DNA of 64,000 nt from positions 32,191-96,190 of the forward strand of contig NZ_BBJR01000042.1 in the NCBI RefSeq assembly GCF_000739875.1, given 5' to 3'. Under the pieces are notes generated by a model. It was not told the DNA's origin, searched no databases, and saw nothing but the letters and a program-made list of their open reading frames with translations. Of the stretch, positions 1 to 10,943 are shown one piece after another. The stretch's first letter is position 1. Each line of letters starts with the position of its first letter. This stretch comes from Comamonas aquatica NBRC 14918. Lineage in GTDB: Bacteria > Pseudomonadota > Gammaproteobacteria > Burkholderiales > Burkholderiaceae_C. Made by a program: the position numbers and the translations under genes.

Positions 1-86
1 AAGGACCAGGCCATCACCCGACCCCGCAGGCAATCGGTCACCGCGCGCCACAGCGCATCCAAGATCATGTGCATGCTGCCAAGCAT
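1..86 (-). CDS. EI24-domain (CysZ-like) membrane protein, partial
   Basis: Only about the first 28 codons lie in the window; the gene runs off the left edge. The minus-strand reading from the ATG at 86 contains MHMILDALWRAV followed by TDCLRGRVMAWSL. This resembles the N-terminus of EI24-family integral membrane proteins of Comamonadaceae, where an amphipathic LDAFWRA-type segment leads into the first membrane helix. ATG codons at 86, 74 and 68 are all possible starts. With so little sequence the family call rests on pattern memory and is tentative. The downstream part of the gene would settle it. Confidence 0.45.
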   Translation of the reverse strand, partial: MLGSMHMILDALWRAVTDCLRGRVMAWS

Positions 87-150
87 AGCGGCGCCGACCT
101 GCCCGGCACAAGGCCAGTGGCACGCTGGCCCCTGCACACCCTAAGCGCAT

Positions 151-244
151 CAAAAAGCAGAGCTGCTGGCGCTCATCAACACTGGGTTGTAGATACTTTT
201 TGGATTGAAAGCGCCGGATGACGCGCGCCAACTGCTCTTATTTA
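151..244. repeat. 94-bp intergenic repeat element, copy 1
   Basis: An imperfect palindrome fills most of the space between the partial gene and the terminator at 257-283. Its ends are inverted: AGAGCTGCTGGCGCTCATC (159-177) mirrors GATGACGCGCGCCAACTGCT (217-236) with a few mismatches. The outer flanks are A-rich on the left and T-rich on the right. Two other copies of the same length (12270-12364 and 36471-36564) share the CAAAAAnnAGAGCTGnnnGCGCT left end. Confidence 0.65.
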
Positions 245-256
245 TAGATTTTGGAA

Positions 257-283
257 ATAAAAAAGGAGCCCCAGGGGCTCCTT
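257..283 (-). terminator. Rho-independent terminator of the phosphoribosyltransferase gene
   Basis: A perfect 10-bp stem, AAGGAGCCCC (263-272) and GGGGCTCCTT (274-283), has a single-base loop as drawn, so a few pairs near the tip will open. On the minus strand it is followed by a run of T (A-tract at 257-264 on the plus strand). It lies 22 bp beyond the stop codon of the minus-strand gene at 305-829. Confidence 0.85.
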
Positions 284-304
284 GTGTCGGACGTGCACGC
301 TGTC

Positions 305-829
305 TTACAGCTTCCACTTGTCCATCAGCTTCTCGGGCGACAGGTTGTCGTAGCCTTCGAAGGGCTGGTGGATCCAGGGGTTGGTGGGCAGGTCTTCCAC
401 GGAGTAGTCGGCGCGGAAGGTCGACACACCCTTGGTCCAGATCACGGCGGTACGCAGCTCGGTGATGGGCTGGTAGTTTTCCTTGAGCATCTTCACCACG
501 GCATTCAGCGTCACGCCCGAATCGGCCAGGTCGTCAACCAGCAGCACGCGGCCGGCGATCTCGCCCTTGGGGGTGGCGATGAAGCGGCCGATGTCCAGGT
601 GGCCCTGCACGGTGCCAGCCTCGGCGCGGTACGAGCTGGTCGACATGATGGCCAGGGGCTTGTCGAAGATGCGGCTCAGGATGTCACCGGGGCGTAGGCC
701 ACCACGGGCCAGGCACAGGATGGTGTCGAATTCCCAACCGGACTGGTGGATCTTGAGGGCCAGCTTTTCGATCAGGCCGTGGTATTCGTCGTAGCTGACG
801 TACAGGTGCTTGCCGTCTTCAGTCAACAT
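305..829 (-). CDS. Phosphoribosyltransferase (hypoxanthine/xanthine type)
   Basis: A 174-residue cytosolic type I phosphoribosyltransferase that should transfer the ribose phosphate of PRPP to a purine base in nucleotide salvage. The PRPP loop VLLVDDLADSGVTL is at about residues 95-108, with the two acidic residues and small residues expected of the family. ARGGLRPGDI (41-50) matches the pyrophosphate-binding loop region. Start ATG 829 has an AGGA box 8 nt upstream. It lies 54 bp downstream of purA on the same strand, which fits purine metabolism. Base specificity (hypoxanthine, xanthine or guanine) cannot be read from sequence alone, so no symbol is given. Confidence 0.85.
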   Translation of the reverse strand: MLTEDGKHLYVSYDEYHGLIEKLALKIHQSGWEFDTILCLARGGLRPGDILSRIFDKPLAIMSTSSYRAEAGTVQGHLDIGRFIATPKGEIAGRVLLVDDLADSGVTLNAVVKMLKENYQPITELRTAVIWTKGVSTFRADYSVEDLPTNPWIHQPFEGYDNLSPEKLMDKWKL

Positions 830-883
830 GGTCGTGTTCCTGTGTAATTTCGCGAGGAGCGTGTTTATAGAGGCAACGCCGCT

Positions 884-2290
<1,407 letters not shown>

Positions 2291-3439
2291 TTAGATGGCT
2301 TGAACGACCCATTGCCCGGCGCTGGGCACCAGTGCGCGGTCGCAGTCGAATTCGTCCACTTCGCTCTCATGACCTGGCAACACGCACACCACGGTCTCGC
2401 CTTGGCTGCGCAACTGCGCAATGGCTTGACTGAGTTGTGCATCGTTGCCCCAGGGAGCGCGAATGGCCGCACGCAGCGGACGCGATGGCACCACCGACAC
2501 CAGCTGCTTGATATCCAGTGAGAAGCCCGCCGCAGGGCGGTTGCGTCCAAACACAGCCCCCACTTCGTCGTAACGGCCGCCACGCACCAGCGCATCGCTG
2601 GCGCCCGGGGCGTAGACGGCAAAGCGTGTGCCGCTGTAGTAGGAGTAGCCACGCACGTCCGCCAGATCGAATGTCAGGTTCGCTTGCGGAAACTGTGTGG
2701 CAAACCACTTGAGGTGCTGCAGCACGTGCAGCGTTCCGGGTGTGCGGGCCAACGCCTTCTCTGCCTCGTCCAGCACGGAGACATCACCGTACAGCTGCAG
2801 CAAGGCCTGCAGGCCTTCGCGCGCGGTCTGGGGAAAACTTTTGGTGAGGGCCGCCAAGCCCGTGGCGTCCTTGGCGGCCAGCGCCGCGTGCACCTTCTGC
2901 AGCACGCTGGCATCCACCATGACCCCGGCCAGCAGGCTGCGCACGATGCGCACATCGCCCAGGTCCACGGTGAAGCCGGTCACGCCCGCACCCTGCACAC
3001 AGGCCAGTGCCAGGCTCAGCGCCTCCACGTCGGCTTCGGGTCCGGCATGGCCATAGATTTCAGCGCCGAACTGCAGCGGCTCCCGTGAGGCACGGGGGCG
3101 ATCCTGCGTGGCATGCAACACCGGACCACAGTAGCACAGGCGCGTCACGCCCTGGCGGTTCAGCAAATGCGCGTCGATGCGCGCCACCTGCTGCGTCATG
3201 TCCGCACGCAGCCCCAGGGAGCGTCCGGAAATTTGGTCGACCAACTTGAAGGTCTGCAGGTTCAATGCTTCACCGGTGCCGGTGAGCAAGGACTCCAGAT
3301 ACTCCAGGAGCGGAGGCATGACCAACTCATACCCATAGCTGCGCGCCGTATCGAGCAAACCTCGACGCAACTCTTCGATGTGACGTGCCTCAGAGGGCAG
3401 CACATCGGCGATGTGATCCGGCAGGACCCAAGCGGACAT
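2291..3439 (-). CDS. hisZ: ATP phosphoribosyltransferase regulatory subunit
   Basis: A 382-residue paralogue of the class II histidyl-tRNA synthetase core that lacks tRNA charging. It acts as the regulatory and activating subunit of a hetero-octamer with short-form HisG in the first step of histidine synthesis. The N-terminus [18 protein letters not shown] and segments such as [14 protein letters not shown] (motif 2-like) and [14 protein letters not shown] (motif 3-like) are typical of HisZ. The true hisS lies at 10944-12239, so this is not the synthetase. hisG is outside the window. Start ATG 3439 sits 90 bp after the small yjeT-like gene; purA follows 30 bp downstream. Confidence 0.95.
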   Translation of the reverse strand: MSAWVLPDHIADVLPSEARHIEELRRGLLDTARSYGYELVMPPLLEYLESLLTGTGEALNLQTFKLVDQISGRSLGLRADMTQQVARIDAHLLNRQGVTRLCYCGPVLHATQDRPRASREPLQFGAEIYGHAGPEADVEALSLALACVQGAGVTGFTVDLGDVRIVRSLLAGVMVDASVLQKVHAALAAKDATGLAALTKSFPQTAREGLQALLQLYGDVSVLDEAEKALARTPGTLHVLQHLKWFATQFPQANLTFDLADVRGYSYYSGTRFAVYAPGASDALVRGGRYDEVGAVFGRNRPAAGFSLDIKQLVSVVPSRPLRAAIRAPWGNDAQLSQAIAQLRSQGETVVCVLPGHESEVDEFDCDRALVPSAGQWVVQAI

Positions 3440-3529
3440 GGAAAAAAGGGGGAGGCTGTTAAAAACGTGATTCTATCGGCTATCGCCGGCCGCCCCCAAC
3501 AAAGCCTTAAGGCCTAGCCATGATCCACG

Positions 3530-3721
3530 TTATTCAAGCCACCACAGCAGGCTTAAACCGACTGCGATACAGAGCAGCCCCACAGCGCGTATCTGGCCAT
3601 CGCGCAAGGCCAGCAGCTGGGTCAAGGTGGCACGCCAGCGGCGCGGTGATGCAAACGGCAGCAAACCCTCGACCACCAACAACAAGGCCAAGGTAGTCCA
3701 CCAAGAAAATCCGGATTCCAT
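3530..3721 (-). CDS. DUF2065 (YjeT-like) small membrane protein
   Basis: A 63-residue protein with two hydrophobic helices: WWTTLALLLVVEGLLPFASP near the N-terminus and AVGLLCIAVGLSLLWWL at the C-terminus, joined by a basic stretch (RRWRATLTQLL). This matches the DUF2065/YjeT family of inner-membrane proteins, which in E. coli is encoded near hflC and purA. The same context holds here: it sits 46 bp after the hflC stop and before hisZ-purA. The function is not established. Conserved context and topology make it a real gene despite its size. Confidence 0.85.
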   Translation of the reverse strand: MESGFSWWTTLALLLVVEGLLPFASPRRWRATLTQLLALRDGQIRAVGLLCIAVGLSLLWWLE

Positions 3722-3767
3722 GGGGTGGGCTGGCCTTGGCCTGAAGGGCTACAGACGGTGCGCGCGC

Positions 3768-4658
3768 TTAGTTGCTGCTGGCTCCACTGCTGCGGTAGGA
3801 CTTGAAGAAGTCAGAACTGCTGGGGTCAACCAGCATCACGTCGCTCTTGTTCGCAAAGCTGGCCTTGTAGGCTTCCAGACTGCGGTAGAACTTCGCGAAC
3901 TGGGGGTCTTGCCCAAAAGCCCCGGCATAGGTTCGGGCTGCCTCGGCGTCGCCCTCGCCCTTGATCTTCTGCGCATCCCGGTAGGCATTCGCCACGGTGA
4001 TTTCGCGCTGGCGATCGGCTTCCGCACGGATTTTTTCACCCTCGGCAGCGCCGGTCGACCGCAGCTCGTTGGCCACGCGCTTGCGCTCGGCTTCCATGCG
4101 GCGATAGACGGATTCGGTGATGGTCTCCGCGTAATCCACACGGGTGATGCGCACGTCCACCACATCCACGCCCCAGGTCTTGCCACCGGTCACTGCATTC
4201 AGGACTTCCTGCTTGACGTCGGCCATCAGGGTGTCGCGCTTGCTGGACAGCAGCTCGCGCACGGTACGCTTGTTGACTTCCTCTTGGAAGGCATTGCGAA
4301 CCACACGGTTCAGTTGCATGGCACCGGCACTTTCGTCCAGCCCCACGTTGCGGATGTATTCCGACGGATCGGTAATGCGCCAGCGCACGTACCAGTCGAT
4401 CACCACGCGCTGCTTTTCGGCGGTCAGCATGGGTTCGGTATCGGTACTATCCAGTGTCAGCAGACGCTTGTCGATGTAACGCACGTTCTGGAACGGTGGC
4501 GGCATCTTGAAGTTCAAGCCCGGCTCGGTAATGACTTCCTTGATCTGCCCCAGGGCGTAGACCACGCCAAATTGACGTTGGTCCACCACAAAAAGCATGG
4601 AGCTCAGCACGGCCAGCACCACCAGCAGGCTAGAGGCAATAAATCCAACTCTGTTCAC
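3768..4658 (-). CDS. hflC: HflC, SPFH-domain subunit of the FtsH regulatory complex
   Basis: With HflK it forms a large membrane complex that surrounds and modulates the protease FtsH. The 296-residue product has an N-terminal membrane anchor (GFIASSLLVVLAVLSSMLFV), then the SPFH/band-7 domain beginning near VDQRQFGVVYALG, then a coiled coil rich in Glu, Arg and Ala (YRRMEAERKRVANELRSTGA). Start is GTG 4658, preceded by a strong GAGGAGATC ribosome-binding site that overlaps the end of hflK. hflC follows hflK with an 11-bp gap, so the two are co-translated. The protease partner ftsH is at 45005-46930. Confidence 0.96.
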   Translation of the reverse strand: MNRVGFIASSLLVVLAVLSSMLFVVDQRQFGVVYALGQIKEVITEPGLNFKMPPPFQNVRYIDKRLLTLDSTDTEPMLTAEKQRVVIDWYVRWRITDPSEYIRNVGLDESAGAMQLNRVVRNAFQEEVNKRTVRELLSSKRDTLMADVKQEVLNAVTGGKTWGVDVVDVRITRVDYAETITESVYRRMEAERKRVANELRSTGAAEGEKIRAEADRQREITVANAYRDAQKIKGEGDAEAARTYAGAFGQDPQFAKFYRSLEAYKASFANKSDVMLVDPSSSDFFKSYRSSGASSN

Positions 4659-4669
4659 AACAGATCTCC

Positions 4670-6025
4670 TCAGCGGGACTCACGCTCGCGCGAGCGATTC
4701 ACATCGCGCACACGGGCATCAATGGGGGTTGCGGGCACGACAGTGACACCGTTCTGCGCAGGCGTGCGAGCAGCATCCTGCGCGGCCTGTGGTGCAGCGC
4801 CAGAGCTGTGCAAGATCTTGTCCAGCGGCAGATACAGCAGGTTGGAACCCTGGCGCGAATCCACCAGCACCTTGGTCACATTGCTGTACACCTCTTGCAG
4901 GGTTTCGGTGTACAGGCGGTCACGCGTCACCTGGGGCGCCTTCTTGTATTCGGCCAGCACCGAGCTGAAGCGCTGTGCATCACCCTCGGCCTGCGCCGCG
5001 ATGCGCTCGCGGTAGGCTTCGGCTTCTTCCTTCAAACGCGCAGCCGTACCTGCGGCACGGGGGATCACGTCGTTGGCATAGGCCTGGGCTTCGTTCTTGG
5101 CGCGCTCGCGCTCCTGACCAGCCTTGAGTACATCGTCAAATGCGGCCTGCACCTGCTCGGGCGGACGCACACCGCCTTGCTGCATGTTGATGCCGACCAC
5201 CTCCACACCCACCTTGTAGCGGTCCAGGATGGTCTGCATCAAATCCCGCACGCGCGGCGCGATCTGGTCGCGCTCTTCCGCCAGTGCGGTATCCATCTTC
5301 ATCTTGCCCACCACTTCACGCACCGCAGTCTCTGCAGCCTGCACCACTGCGACGTCGGGGCTCTTGCTCTCAAACAGCCAGGCCCGGGCATCGCTCAAGC
5401 GGTACTGCACCGCGAACTTGATCTCGACGATGTTCTCATCCTCGGTCAGCATCGCCGATTCGCGCAGACCGGTGCTCTTGATGATGGTGTCACGACCCAC
5501 ATCCACGGAACGGATCTGCGACACGTAGACCAGCTCATGGTTTTGCACGGGATACGGCAGACGCCAATTGAAGCCAGCACCCACGGTCGAGTGGTACTTG
5601 CCGAACTGCGTGATCACCGCCTGCTGGCCTTCCTGCACGATGAAGAAACCCGTGCCCAGCCAGATCAGCACAGCGATACCGGCGATCACGCCGACGCCAA
5701 TGCCTGCACCCTTCATTTCTGGCGGCTGGCTGCTGTTACCCCCCTGGGGACCGCGGGGAGGCTTGCCTCCAAACAGCCCCGAGAGCTTGCGATTCAGGTC
5801 ACGCCACAACTCATCCAGATCCGGTGGCTGACCCGCCTGCTGCTGGCCACGCGGCGGAGGGGGAGAGGAAGGAGGCTGCGCAGGACGGTCAGAATCCGGG
5901 CGCGACTCACCCTCCCCTGCTTGGTTGTCCTCTCCACGCCCCCAGCGGGGATCATTCAGATTGAACATTCCCCGCAAGCGTTCTGGCAGCACTGCCCAAC
6001 GAGGGGCGCGATTCAGGAAATTCAT
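4670..6025 (-). CDS. hflK: HflK, SPFH-domain subunit of the FtsH regulatory complex
   Basis: Membrane partner of HflC. The 451-residue protein has a long Gly/Pro/Gln-rich cytoplasmic N-terminus (to about residue 105), a single membrane helix (GVGVIAGIAVLIWLGTGFFI), then the band-7 domain (QEGQQAVITQFGKYHSTVGA) and a coiled coil with AQAYANDVIPRAAGTAARLK. The C-terminal tail is low in complexity. ATG 6025 is the only sensible start. It is directly upstream of hflC and downstream of hflX, the classic hfq-hflX-hflK-hflC order. Confidence 0.96.
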   Translation of the reverse strand: MNFLNRAPRWAVLPERLRGMFNLNDPRWGRGEDNQAGEGESRPDSDRPAQPPSSPPPPRGQQQAGQPPDLDELWRDLNRKLSGLFGGKPPRGPQGGNSSQPPEMKGAGIGVGVIAGIAVLIWLGTGFFIVQEGQQAVITQFGKYHSTVGAGFNWRLPYPVQNHELVYVSQIRSVDVGRDTIIKSTGLRESAMLTEDENIVEIKFAVQYRLSDARAWLFESKSPDVAVVQAAETAVREVVGKMKMDTALAEERDQIAPRVRDLMQTILDRYKVGVEVVGINMQQGGVRPPEQVQAAFDDVLKAGQERERAKNEAQAYANDVIPRAAGTAARLKEEAEAYRERIAAQAEGDAQRFSSVLAEYKKAPQVTRDRLYTETLQEVYSNVTKVLVDSRQGSNLLYLPLDKILHSSGAAPQAAQDAARTPAQNGVTVVPATPIDARVRDVNRSRERESR

Positions 6026-6094
6026 GCGAAAAGTCTCAATTGGTATTGCTATGAACCATGTGGCATTGTGCCGAAATGTGCAGGTGCACTTTGC

Positions 6095-7306
6095 TCAATC
6101 GTCGTAGTCATCAAGGGACATTGGTTCAGACCTTTGGCCATCGCGACCATCTTGGACCTCCCCTTCGTCGGATGCATTCCGGGCTGCCAAAGCGGCCTGA
6201 GCCAGCAACTGGCGCAACTGCACCAGGCCTTCGCCCGTGCGCGCACTCACAAACACACGAGGAACGGCCACCCCATCCACCTCGTAGGTGTCCTGCGTGA
6301 TGGCAGGCATGCGCTCCGGTGGTAAGGCATCCAGCTTGTTGAAGACCAGTACCTGAGGAATATCCAAGGCACCGATCTCGCCCAACACCCTGCGGACTTG
6401 ATCCATCTGCTCAGGGAAAGTTTCATTCGACGCATCGACCACATGCAGCAGCAGATCGGCATCCACCGCTTCTTGCAGCGTGGCCTGGAACGCCTCGACC
6501 AGACCGTGGGGCAAATCGCGGATGAAGCCCACGGTGTCCGACAGGGACACGGACATGCCCGCTTCGCTCAGGTACAGCTGGCGCGTGGTCGTATCGAGCG
6601 TGGCAAACAGCTGGTCCGCCGCGTAGGCTCGCGCTTTCACCAGGGCGTTGAACAGCGTGGATTTGCCAGCATTCGTGTAGCCGACCAGCGAGATGTTGAA
6701 CACATCTCGGCGCTCACGCTGCCGGCGCTGGGTGGCGCGCTGCTTCTTGACCTTCTGCAGCTTGTCCTTGGTGCGCTTGATGGCATCTGCAATCATGCGG
6801 CGATCCAGTTCGATCTGCTTTTCGCCCGGCCCACCACGCCCGCCGATACCGCCCATCTGGCGCTCCAAGTGGGTCCAGCGGCGCACCAGGCGCGTGGCCA
6901 CGTACTGCAGGCGCGCCAGTTCCACCTGCAGCTTGCCTTCATGGCTGCGCGCACGCTGGGCGAAGATCTCCAGGATCAACAGCGTCCGGTCATTGACCGG
7001 CATTTCCAGATGGCGTTCCAGGTTGCGCTGCTGCGCCGGACTCAGGGCCTGGTCAAACAGCACCTCGCGGGCGCCATGCATCTGGGCCAGCATACGGATT
7101 TCGTCCGCCTTGCCACTGCCCACAAACAAGGCTGCATCGGGTGCTTTGCGTTTACAGGTGATGCGTGCCACAGGGCGCAGGCCGGCGGTTTGTGCCAGCA
7201 GGCCCAGTTCTTCAAGCTCGGTGTCGAAGTGTGGAAGTCCGAAGTCAACGCCCACCAGCACAACAGGAGTGGCGTCTTCGGGGGAGGATGCGGCGTTCAC
7301 GCTCAT
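6095..7306 (-). CDS. hflX: Ribosome-associated GTPase HflX
   Basis: A GTPase that binds the 50S subunit and splits stalled or heat-damaged ribosomes. The product from the chosen start is 403 residues. It has an N-terminal HflX domain, the linker GGIGGRGGPGEKQIELDRR, a coiled coil rich in Arg/Gln, the P-loop GYTNAGKSTLFNAL, switch II DTVGFIRDLP and the specificity motif NKLD. An in-frame ATG lies at 7330, but ATG 7306 is preferred because GGAGGTG sits 5 nt before it and it gives the usual MSVNAA-type start. The gene lies between hfq and hflK. Confidence 0.95.
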   Translation of the reverse strand: MSVNAASSPEDATPVVLVGVDFGLPHFDTELEELGLLAQTAGLRPVARITCKRKAPDAALFVGSGKADEIRMLAQMHGAREVLFDQALSPAQQRNLERHLEMPVNDRTLLILEIFAQRARSHEGKLQVELARLQYVATRLVRRWTHLERQMGGIGGRGGPGEKQIELDRRMIADAIKRTKDKLQKVKKQRATQRRQRERRDVFNISLVGYTNAGKSTLFNALVKARAYAADQLFATLDTTTRQLYLSEAGMSVSLSDTVGFIRDLPHGLVEAFQATLQEAVDADLLLHVVDASNETFPEQMDQVRRVLGEIGALDIPQVLVFNKLDALPPERMPAITQDTYEVDGVAVPRVFVSARTGEGLVQLRQLLAQAALAARNASDEGEVQDGRDGQRSEPMSLDDYDD

Positions 7307-7361
7307 GCCATCACCTCCCCCACCCTGCACGGCTGTGCAAGGAAGGGATAAGTCAACAGTT

Positions 7362-7616
7362 TCAAGCGGCAGCGGCCTCGTTGTCGTTGTTGTCAGCCAG
7401 GCTGAAGTTCACAGGGCGACCAGGGACGATGGTCGAGATGGCGTGCTTGTAGACCATCTGAGTCACGGTATTGCGCAGCAACACCACGTACTGGTCGAAC
7501 GATTCGATCTGGCCTTGCAGCTTGATGCCGTTGACCAAATATATGGAAACCGGCACGTGCTCGCGGCGCAGTGCGTTCAAAAATGGATCTTGCAGGAGTT
7601 GGCCTTTATTGCTCAC
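7362..7616 (-). CDS. hfq: RNA chaperone Hfq
   Basis: An 84-residue Sm-like protein that forms hexamers and matches small RNAs with mRNA targets. The Sm1 motif covers [20 protein letters not shown] and the following [18 protein letters not shown]; Sm2 is [10 protein letters not shown]. The C-terminal tail is short and ends in NDNEAAAA, as in many betaproteobacteria. The start is GTG 7616 with a GGAGA box just upstream; a longer in-frame reading to 7664 would add 16 residues that do not look like Hfq. It is followed by hflX and preceded by der. Confidence 0.97.
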   Translation of the reverse strand: MSNKGQLLQDPFLNALRREHVPVSIYLVNGIKLQGQIESFDQYVVLLRNTVTQMVYKHAISTIVPGRPVNFSLADNNDNEAAAA

Positions 7617-7729
7617 GATATTCTCCGTGTTCGGAAATGTTGTTGTAAACCGACACCTTACCACAGCGCCTTTTGTGCTTTCCCCTTGCAGGGATTCGCC
7701 CTCTGGCGCTGCGGCGATGGCTTCCCAGC

Positions 7730-9064
7730 TTAGTCGGAATAGGGGTTGTGGGAAGTCTTGAACTCGATCCTCAGGGGGGTACCCACCAAATCAAACTCCT
7801 TGCGGAAACGTCCTTCCAGGAAGCGGCGGTAGGCCTCGGTGATGTGCTCCAAGGAATTGCCGTGCACCACGATCACTGGCGGGTTCATGCCCCCCTGGTG
7901 CGCATAGCGCGGCTTGGGGCGATAGGCTCCCGCCTTCTTTGGCGTTTGATACTGCACGGCTTCCAGCAGGACGCGTGTGAGCACAGGCGTCGGCATCTTG
8001 CAGGTGGCCGCCTTGTGCGCTTGCACGATGGAAGCCCACAAGGGCCCCAGGCCCTGGCGCTTGGTGGCAGAGATGAAGTGCAACGCGGCAAATTTCAGGA
8101 AGCCCAGGCGGGTTTCAATCGCACGCTCGACCAGCTGGCGCTGGTAATCGTCCACGGCGTCCCACTTGTTCACTGCCACCACCACGGCACGGCCGCTTTC
8201 CAGGACGTAGCCCGCAATGTGGGCATCCTGGTCCGTCACCCCTTCGGTGGCATCGATCAGCAGCAAGACCACGTTCGCGGTCTCGATTGCCTGCAAGGTC
8301 TTGACCACCGAGAACTTCTCGATGGCCTCGAAGACGCGGCCCTTGCGGCGCAGACCGGCGGTATCGATCAGCTCGAAACGCTGACCGTTGCGCTCGAACG
8401 GCACAGCAATCGCATCGCGCGTCGTGCCCGGCATGTCGAACGCCACCAGGCGCTCCTCACCCAACCAGGTGTTGATCAAGGTGGACTTGCCCGCGTTCGG
8501 GCGTCCGGCCAGAGCCAAGCGCACAGGGCGCGCTTCCACGTCCTCGATGCTTTCCTCTTCGGGCTCGGGCAGGTTCAAGGAACCCAGCGCCAGCTCCACC
8601 AGACCGCGCACCCCCTGCCCGTGGGCAGCGGACACCGGATAGACATCCCCCAGGCCCAGCTCATAGAACTCCGCCAGCTGCGTGCCCGCCTTCATGCCTT
8701 CGGCCTTGTTGGCCACCAGCACACACGGCTTGCCCAGGCGACGCAGGTAGTTGCCGATGTCATGGTCCTGGGCCGACAGGCCGTCCCGCGCGTCGACCAC
8801 GAACAGCACCACGTCGGCCTCTGCCACGGCCTGGCGCGTCTGCTTGGCCATTTCGCGGAAGATGCCCTTGGAGGCATCGGGCTCAAAACCGCCCGTGTCG
8901 ATCACGATGTACTCGTGCTTGCCCTGGCGACCCTGGCCGTAGTGGCGGTCGCGTGTCAGACCGGCAAAGTCGGCGACGATGGCGTCGCGCGACTTGGTCA
9001 GTCGGTTGAACAAGGTTGATTTGCCCACATTGGGGCGCCCGACAAGGGCAATAACTGGCTTCAT
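7730..9064 (-). CDS. der: Ribosome-assembly GTPase Der (EngA)
   Basis: An essential double-GTPase for late 50S assembly. The 444-residue protein has two G domains in tandem: G1 P-loop [12 protein letters not shown] (about 8-19) and G2 P-loop [12 protein letters not shown] (about 187-198), each with its own NKxD-type motif (VANKAEG, VAVNKWD). A C-terminal KH-like domain follows ([13 protein letters not shown] onwards). ATG 9064 is 13 bp after the bamB stop, so der belongs to the yfgM-bamB-der unit. Confidence 0.97.
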   Translation of the reverse strand: MKPVIALVGRPNVGKSTLFNRLTKSRDAIVADFAGLTRDRHYGQGRQGKHEYIVIDTGGFEPDASKGIFREMAKQTRQAVAEADVVLFVVDARDGLSAQDHDIGNYLRRLGKPCVLVANKAEGMKAGTQLAEFYELGLGDVYPVSAAHGQGVRGLVELALGSLNLPEPEEESIEDVEARPVRLALAGRPNAGKSTLINTWLGEERLVAFDMPGTTRDAIAVPFERNGQRFELIDTAGLRRKGRVFEAIEKFSVVKTLQAIETANVVLLLIDATEGVTDQDAHIAGYVLESGRAVVVAVNKWDAVDDYQRQLVERAIETRLGFLKFAALHFISATKRQGLGPLWASIVQAHKAATCKMPTPVLTRVLLEAVQYQTPKKAGAYRPKPRYAHQGGMNPPVIVVHGNSLEHITEAYRRFLEGRFRKEFDLVGTPLRIEFKTSHNPYSD

Positions 9065-9077
9065 TCGAAAATTTTTG

Positions 9078-10247
9078 TCAATCCGGGCGGAAGCCGTAAA
9101 TGCCGCCGCCGCGTGTCACAACCACCAAGGTATCGGCGGCCACCACCGGCGCTGCTGCCACGCCGGTTCCATCGGTATTCAATCGGTTCAGGTGCGAGCC
9201 ATCCTGCTTGGACACCAGGTGCACCAGACCTGTCTCATCGGCCATCACCACGGCACGCCCCAGCACCAGCGGTGCAGACAGCTTGCGGTGCTGGAAACGA
9301 TCGACCGACCAGCGCTTGGTGCCGTCGGCCAGATTCCAGGCCTGCAGAATGCCGTTGCTCTCGGTACCAAACACGTACTCTGCATCAGCTGCAATTCCCA
9401 CTGCTCCCTTGGCAGTTTGTGACCATGCGGTGCGACCGACATTCGCATCCACGCAGCCCACGGCCGCCTGGAAGGCACGCGCACACACGGCATTGCCGAC
9501 GCGGCTGGCAGGACCGACCAGATCCACCAGACGCTCCACATCGTTGGTGCCGCGCGGCGATGCCAGCGGAGCTTCCCACTCGACGCGGCCATCATCCGGG
9601 TTCAGGGCCACCAGGCGGCCGGACAGGCCGGCCAGCAAGGTGTTGCCATAGGGCATCAGCACCCCCTGCTGGCGCAGCACCAGGGGCTCGCCCTCGCGGC
9701 GCTGGGTCCACAGGTGGGCACCATTTTGTGCATCGAAGGCCGACACCGAACGGTCGGCCGCCAGCACAAAGATGCGACCTCCCGCGACCAGCGGGGCGGT
9801 GAAAACCGAGGTGCTGAGCGGCTTGCTCCACAGCTTGTTGCCGCCCTCTAGCACCACCAGTTCGTTGCCGGTGGTCACCACAGCCGCATGGCGGCCATCG
9901 GCGCCGACGCCGGTTTGCAAGGCCTTACCGGCCTGGCCACGCCAGCTTTCACGCCCATTGCTGGCGTTGATGCTGACCACCGTACCGTCGGCCGCTGCCA
10001 CGATCACGTCTTGCCCCTGGACCTGGGCCCGCACATTCGCGTCCTTGATCGCGGGAATGCGCACCGTCCAGGCCTGGCGCACCGGCAGATTGACCACGTT
10101 GGGCCCCAAGTCCATGGGCTTGGGCGCACTGCCGGAACCGAACCACGCGCAGCCACCCAGGGCTGTCACCATGGCCATGGCCACCACCGTGCGCTGCACG
10201 GTCACTCCCCAAACTCGTCCTTGATCGCGTTGCGCGTTGTGATTCAC
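9078..10247 (-). CDS. bamB: Outer-membrane assembly lipoprotein BamB
   Basis: The beta-propeller lipoprotein of the BAM complex, which inserts beta-barrel proteins in the outer membrane. The 389-residue product has a signal sequence ending in a lipobox (TALGGC, Cys near residue 33) and repeated PQQ/WD-like blades such as [20 protein letters not shown] and [19 protein letters not shown]. The annotated start is GTG 10247, which overlaps the yfgM stop by four bases (GTGA); an internal GTG just before the signal sequence is possible. The order yfgM-bamB-der is conserved in proteobacteria. Confidence 0.93.
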   Translation of the reverse strand: MNHNAQRDQGRVWGVTVQRTVVAMAMVTALGGCAWFGSGSAPKPMDLGPNVVNLPVRQAWTVRIPAIKDANVRAQVQGQDVIVAAADGTVVSINASNGRESWRGQAGKALQTGVGADGRHAAVVTTGNELVVLEGGNKLWSKPLSTSVFTAPLVAGGRIFVLAADRSVSAFDAQNGAHLWTQRREGEPLVLRQQGVLMPYGNTLLAGLSGRLVALNPDDGRVEWEAPLASPRGTNDVERLVDLVGPASRVGNAVCARAFQAAVGCVDANVGRTAWSQTAKGAVGIAADAEYVFGTESNGILQAWNLADGTKRWSVDRFQHRKLSAPLVLGRAVVMADETGLVHLVSKQDGSHLNRLNTDGTGVAAAPVVAADTLVVVTRGGGIYGFRPD

Positions 10248-10924
10248 TTGTTGGTCTCCGTCAAAGTCGCCATTCCGGATTCAGAGGTTGCCACCCCCAA
10301 TGCATTCAGCTTGAAGCCCACCAGCGCGCGGTAGTCCACCTGCGGGTCCAGCAGCTTCCAGGCTTCCTGGTAGGCCGTGATCGCTTCACTGGTCTTGCCC
10401 TGCTGCTGCAGCACATCCCCCAGGCGATCGGCCGCCAGGCCCTTGAATTCGGCAGGGAAGCTGCCACGCAGCACGGCTGCGGCGGCCTCCAGGTCTTTTT
10501 CTTCCATCAGCACCGCTGCCAGACGCAGCTTGGCCGTGGCCTGGTAGCCCTCGTCCTTGGTGTGGTCCACCACCCATTGCAGGGCCGACTTGGCCTCGGG
10601 CAGCTTGCCTGCCTTCACGGAGGACTGGGCCACCAGCAAGGCGGCGTGCCCGGCCTGCAGGGTGCCAGCGTAGTCGGCCTTCACAGCATCGAACGCCTGG
10701 GCCACGCGGGCCTGGTCGCCGCTTTCCACGGCCACCGCCACCACATCGGCCAGGGCGGAGGCCTGCACCGCCTGGCGCTGCTGCCACATCTGCCAGCCAT
10801 TCCAGGCGGCAAAGCCGCCCATCACGATCACGGCCACGCCGGTGATGGGAGTGCCCCACTTGTTCCAGAAGTGCTTGATCTGATCAAGTTGCTCTTGTTC
10901 TTCGAGGTCGAGATGCGTTGCCAT
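10244..10924 (-). CDS. yfgM: YfgM-type ancillary SecYEG translocon subunit (TPR protein)
   Basis: A 226-residue inner-membrane protein: cytosolic N-terminus MATHLDLEEQEQLDQIKHFW, one membrane helix (TGVAVIVMGGFAAWNGWQM), and a periplasmic TPR-like region rich in Ala and Leu. In E. coli, YfgM contacts SecYEG and periplasmic chaperones. ATG 10924 is chosen because the family begins with this cytosolic motif; the frame upstream is not conserved-looking. Its stop overlaps the bamB start, and hisS ends 19 bp upstream of its start. Confidence 0.9.
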   Translation of the reverse strand: MATHLDLEEQEQLDQIKHFWNKWGTPITGVAVIVMGGFAAWNGWQMWQQRQAVQASALADVVAVAVESGDQARVAQAFDAVKADYAGTLQAGHAALLVAQSSVKAGKLPEAKSALQWVVDHTKDEGYQATAKLRLAAVLMEEKDLEAAAAVLRGSFPAEFKGLAADRLGDVLQQQGKTSEAITAYQEAWKLLDPQVDYRALVGFKLNALGVATSESGMATLTETNK

Positions 10925-10943
10925 ACTGGGTGTTGTAAGAGAT

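Noticed and set aside
7306..7330. An hflX start at the ATG at 7330
   Set aside because: The segment between 7330 and 7306 contains the GGAGGTG ribosome-binding site for ATG 7306.
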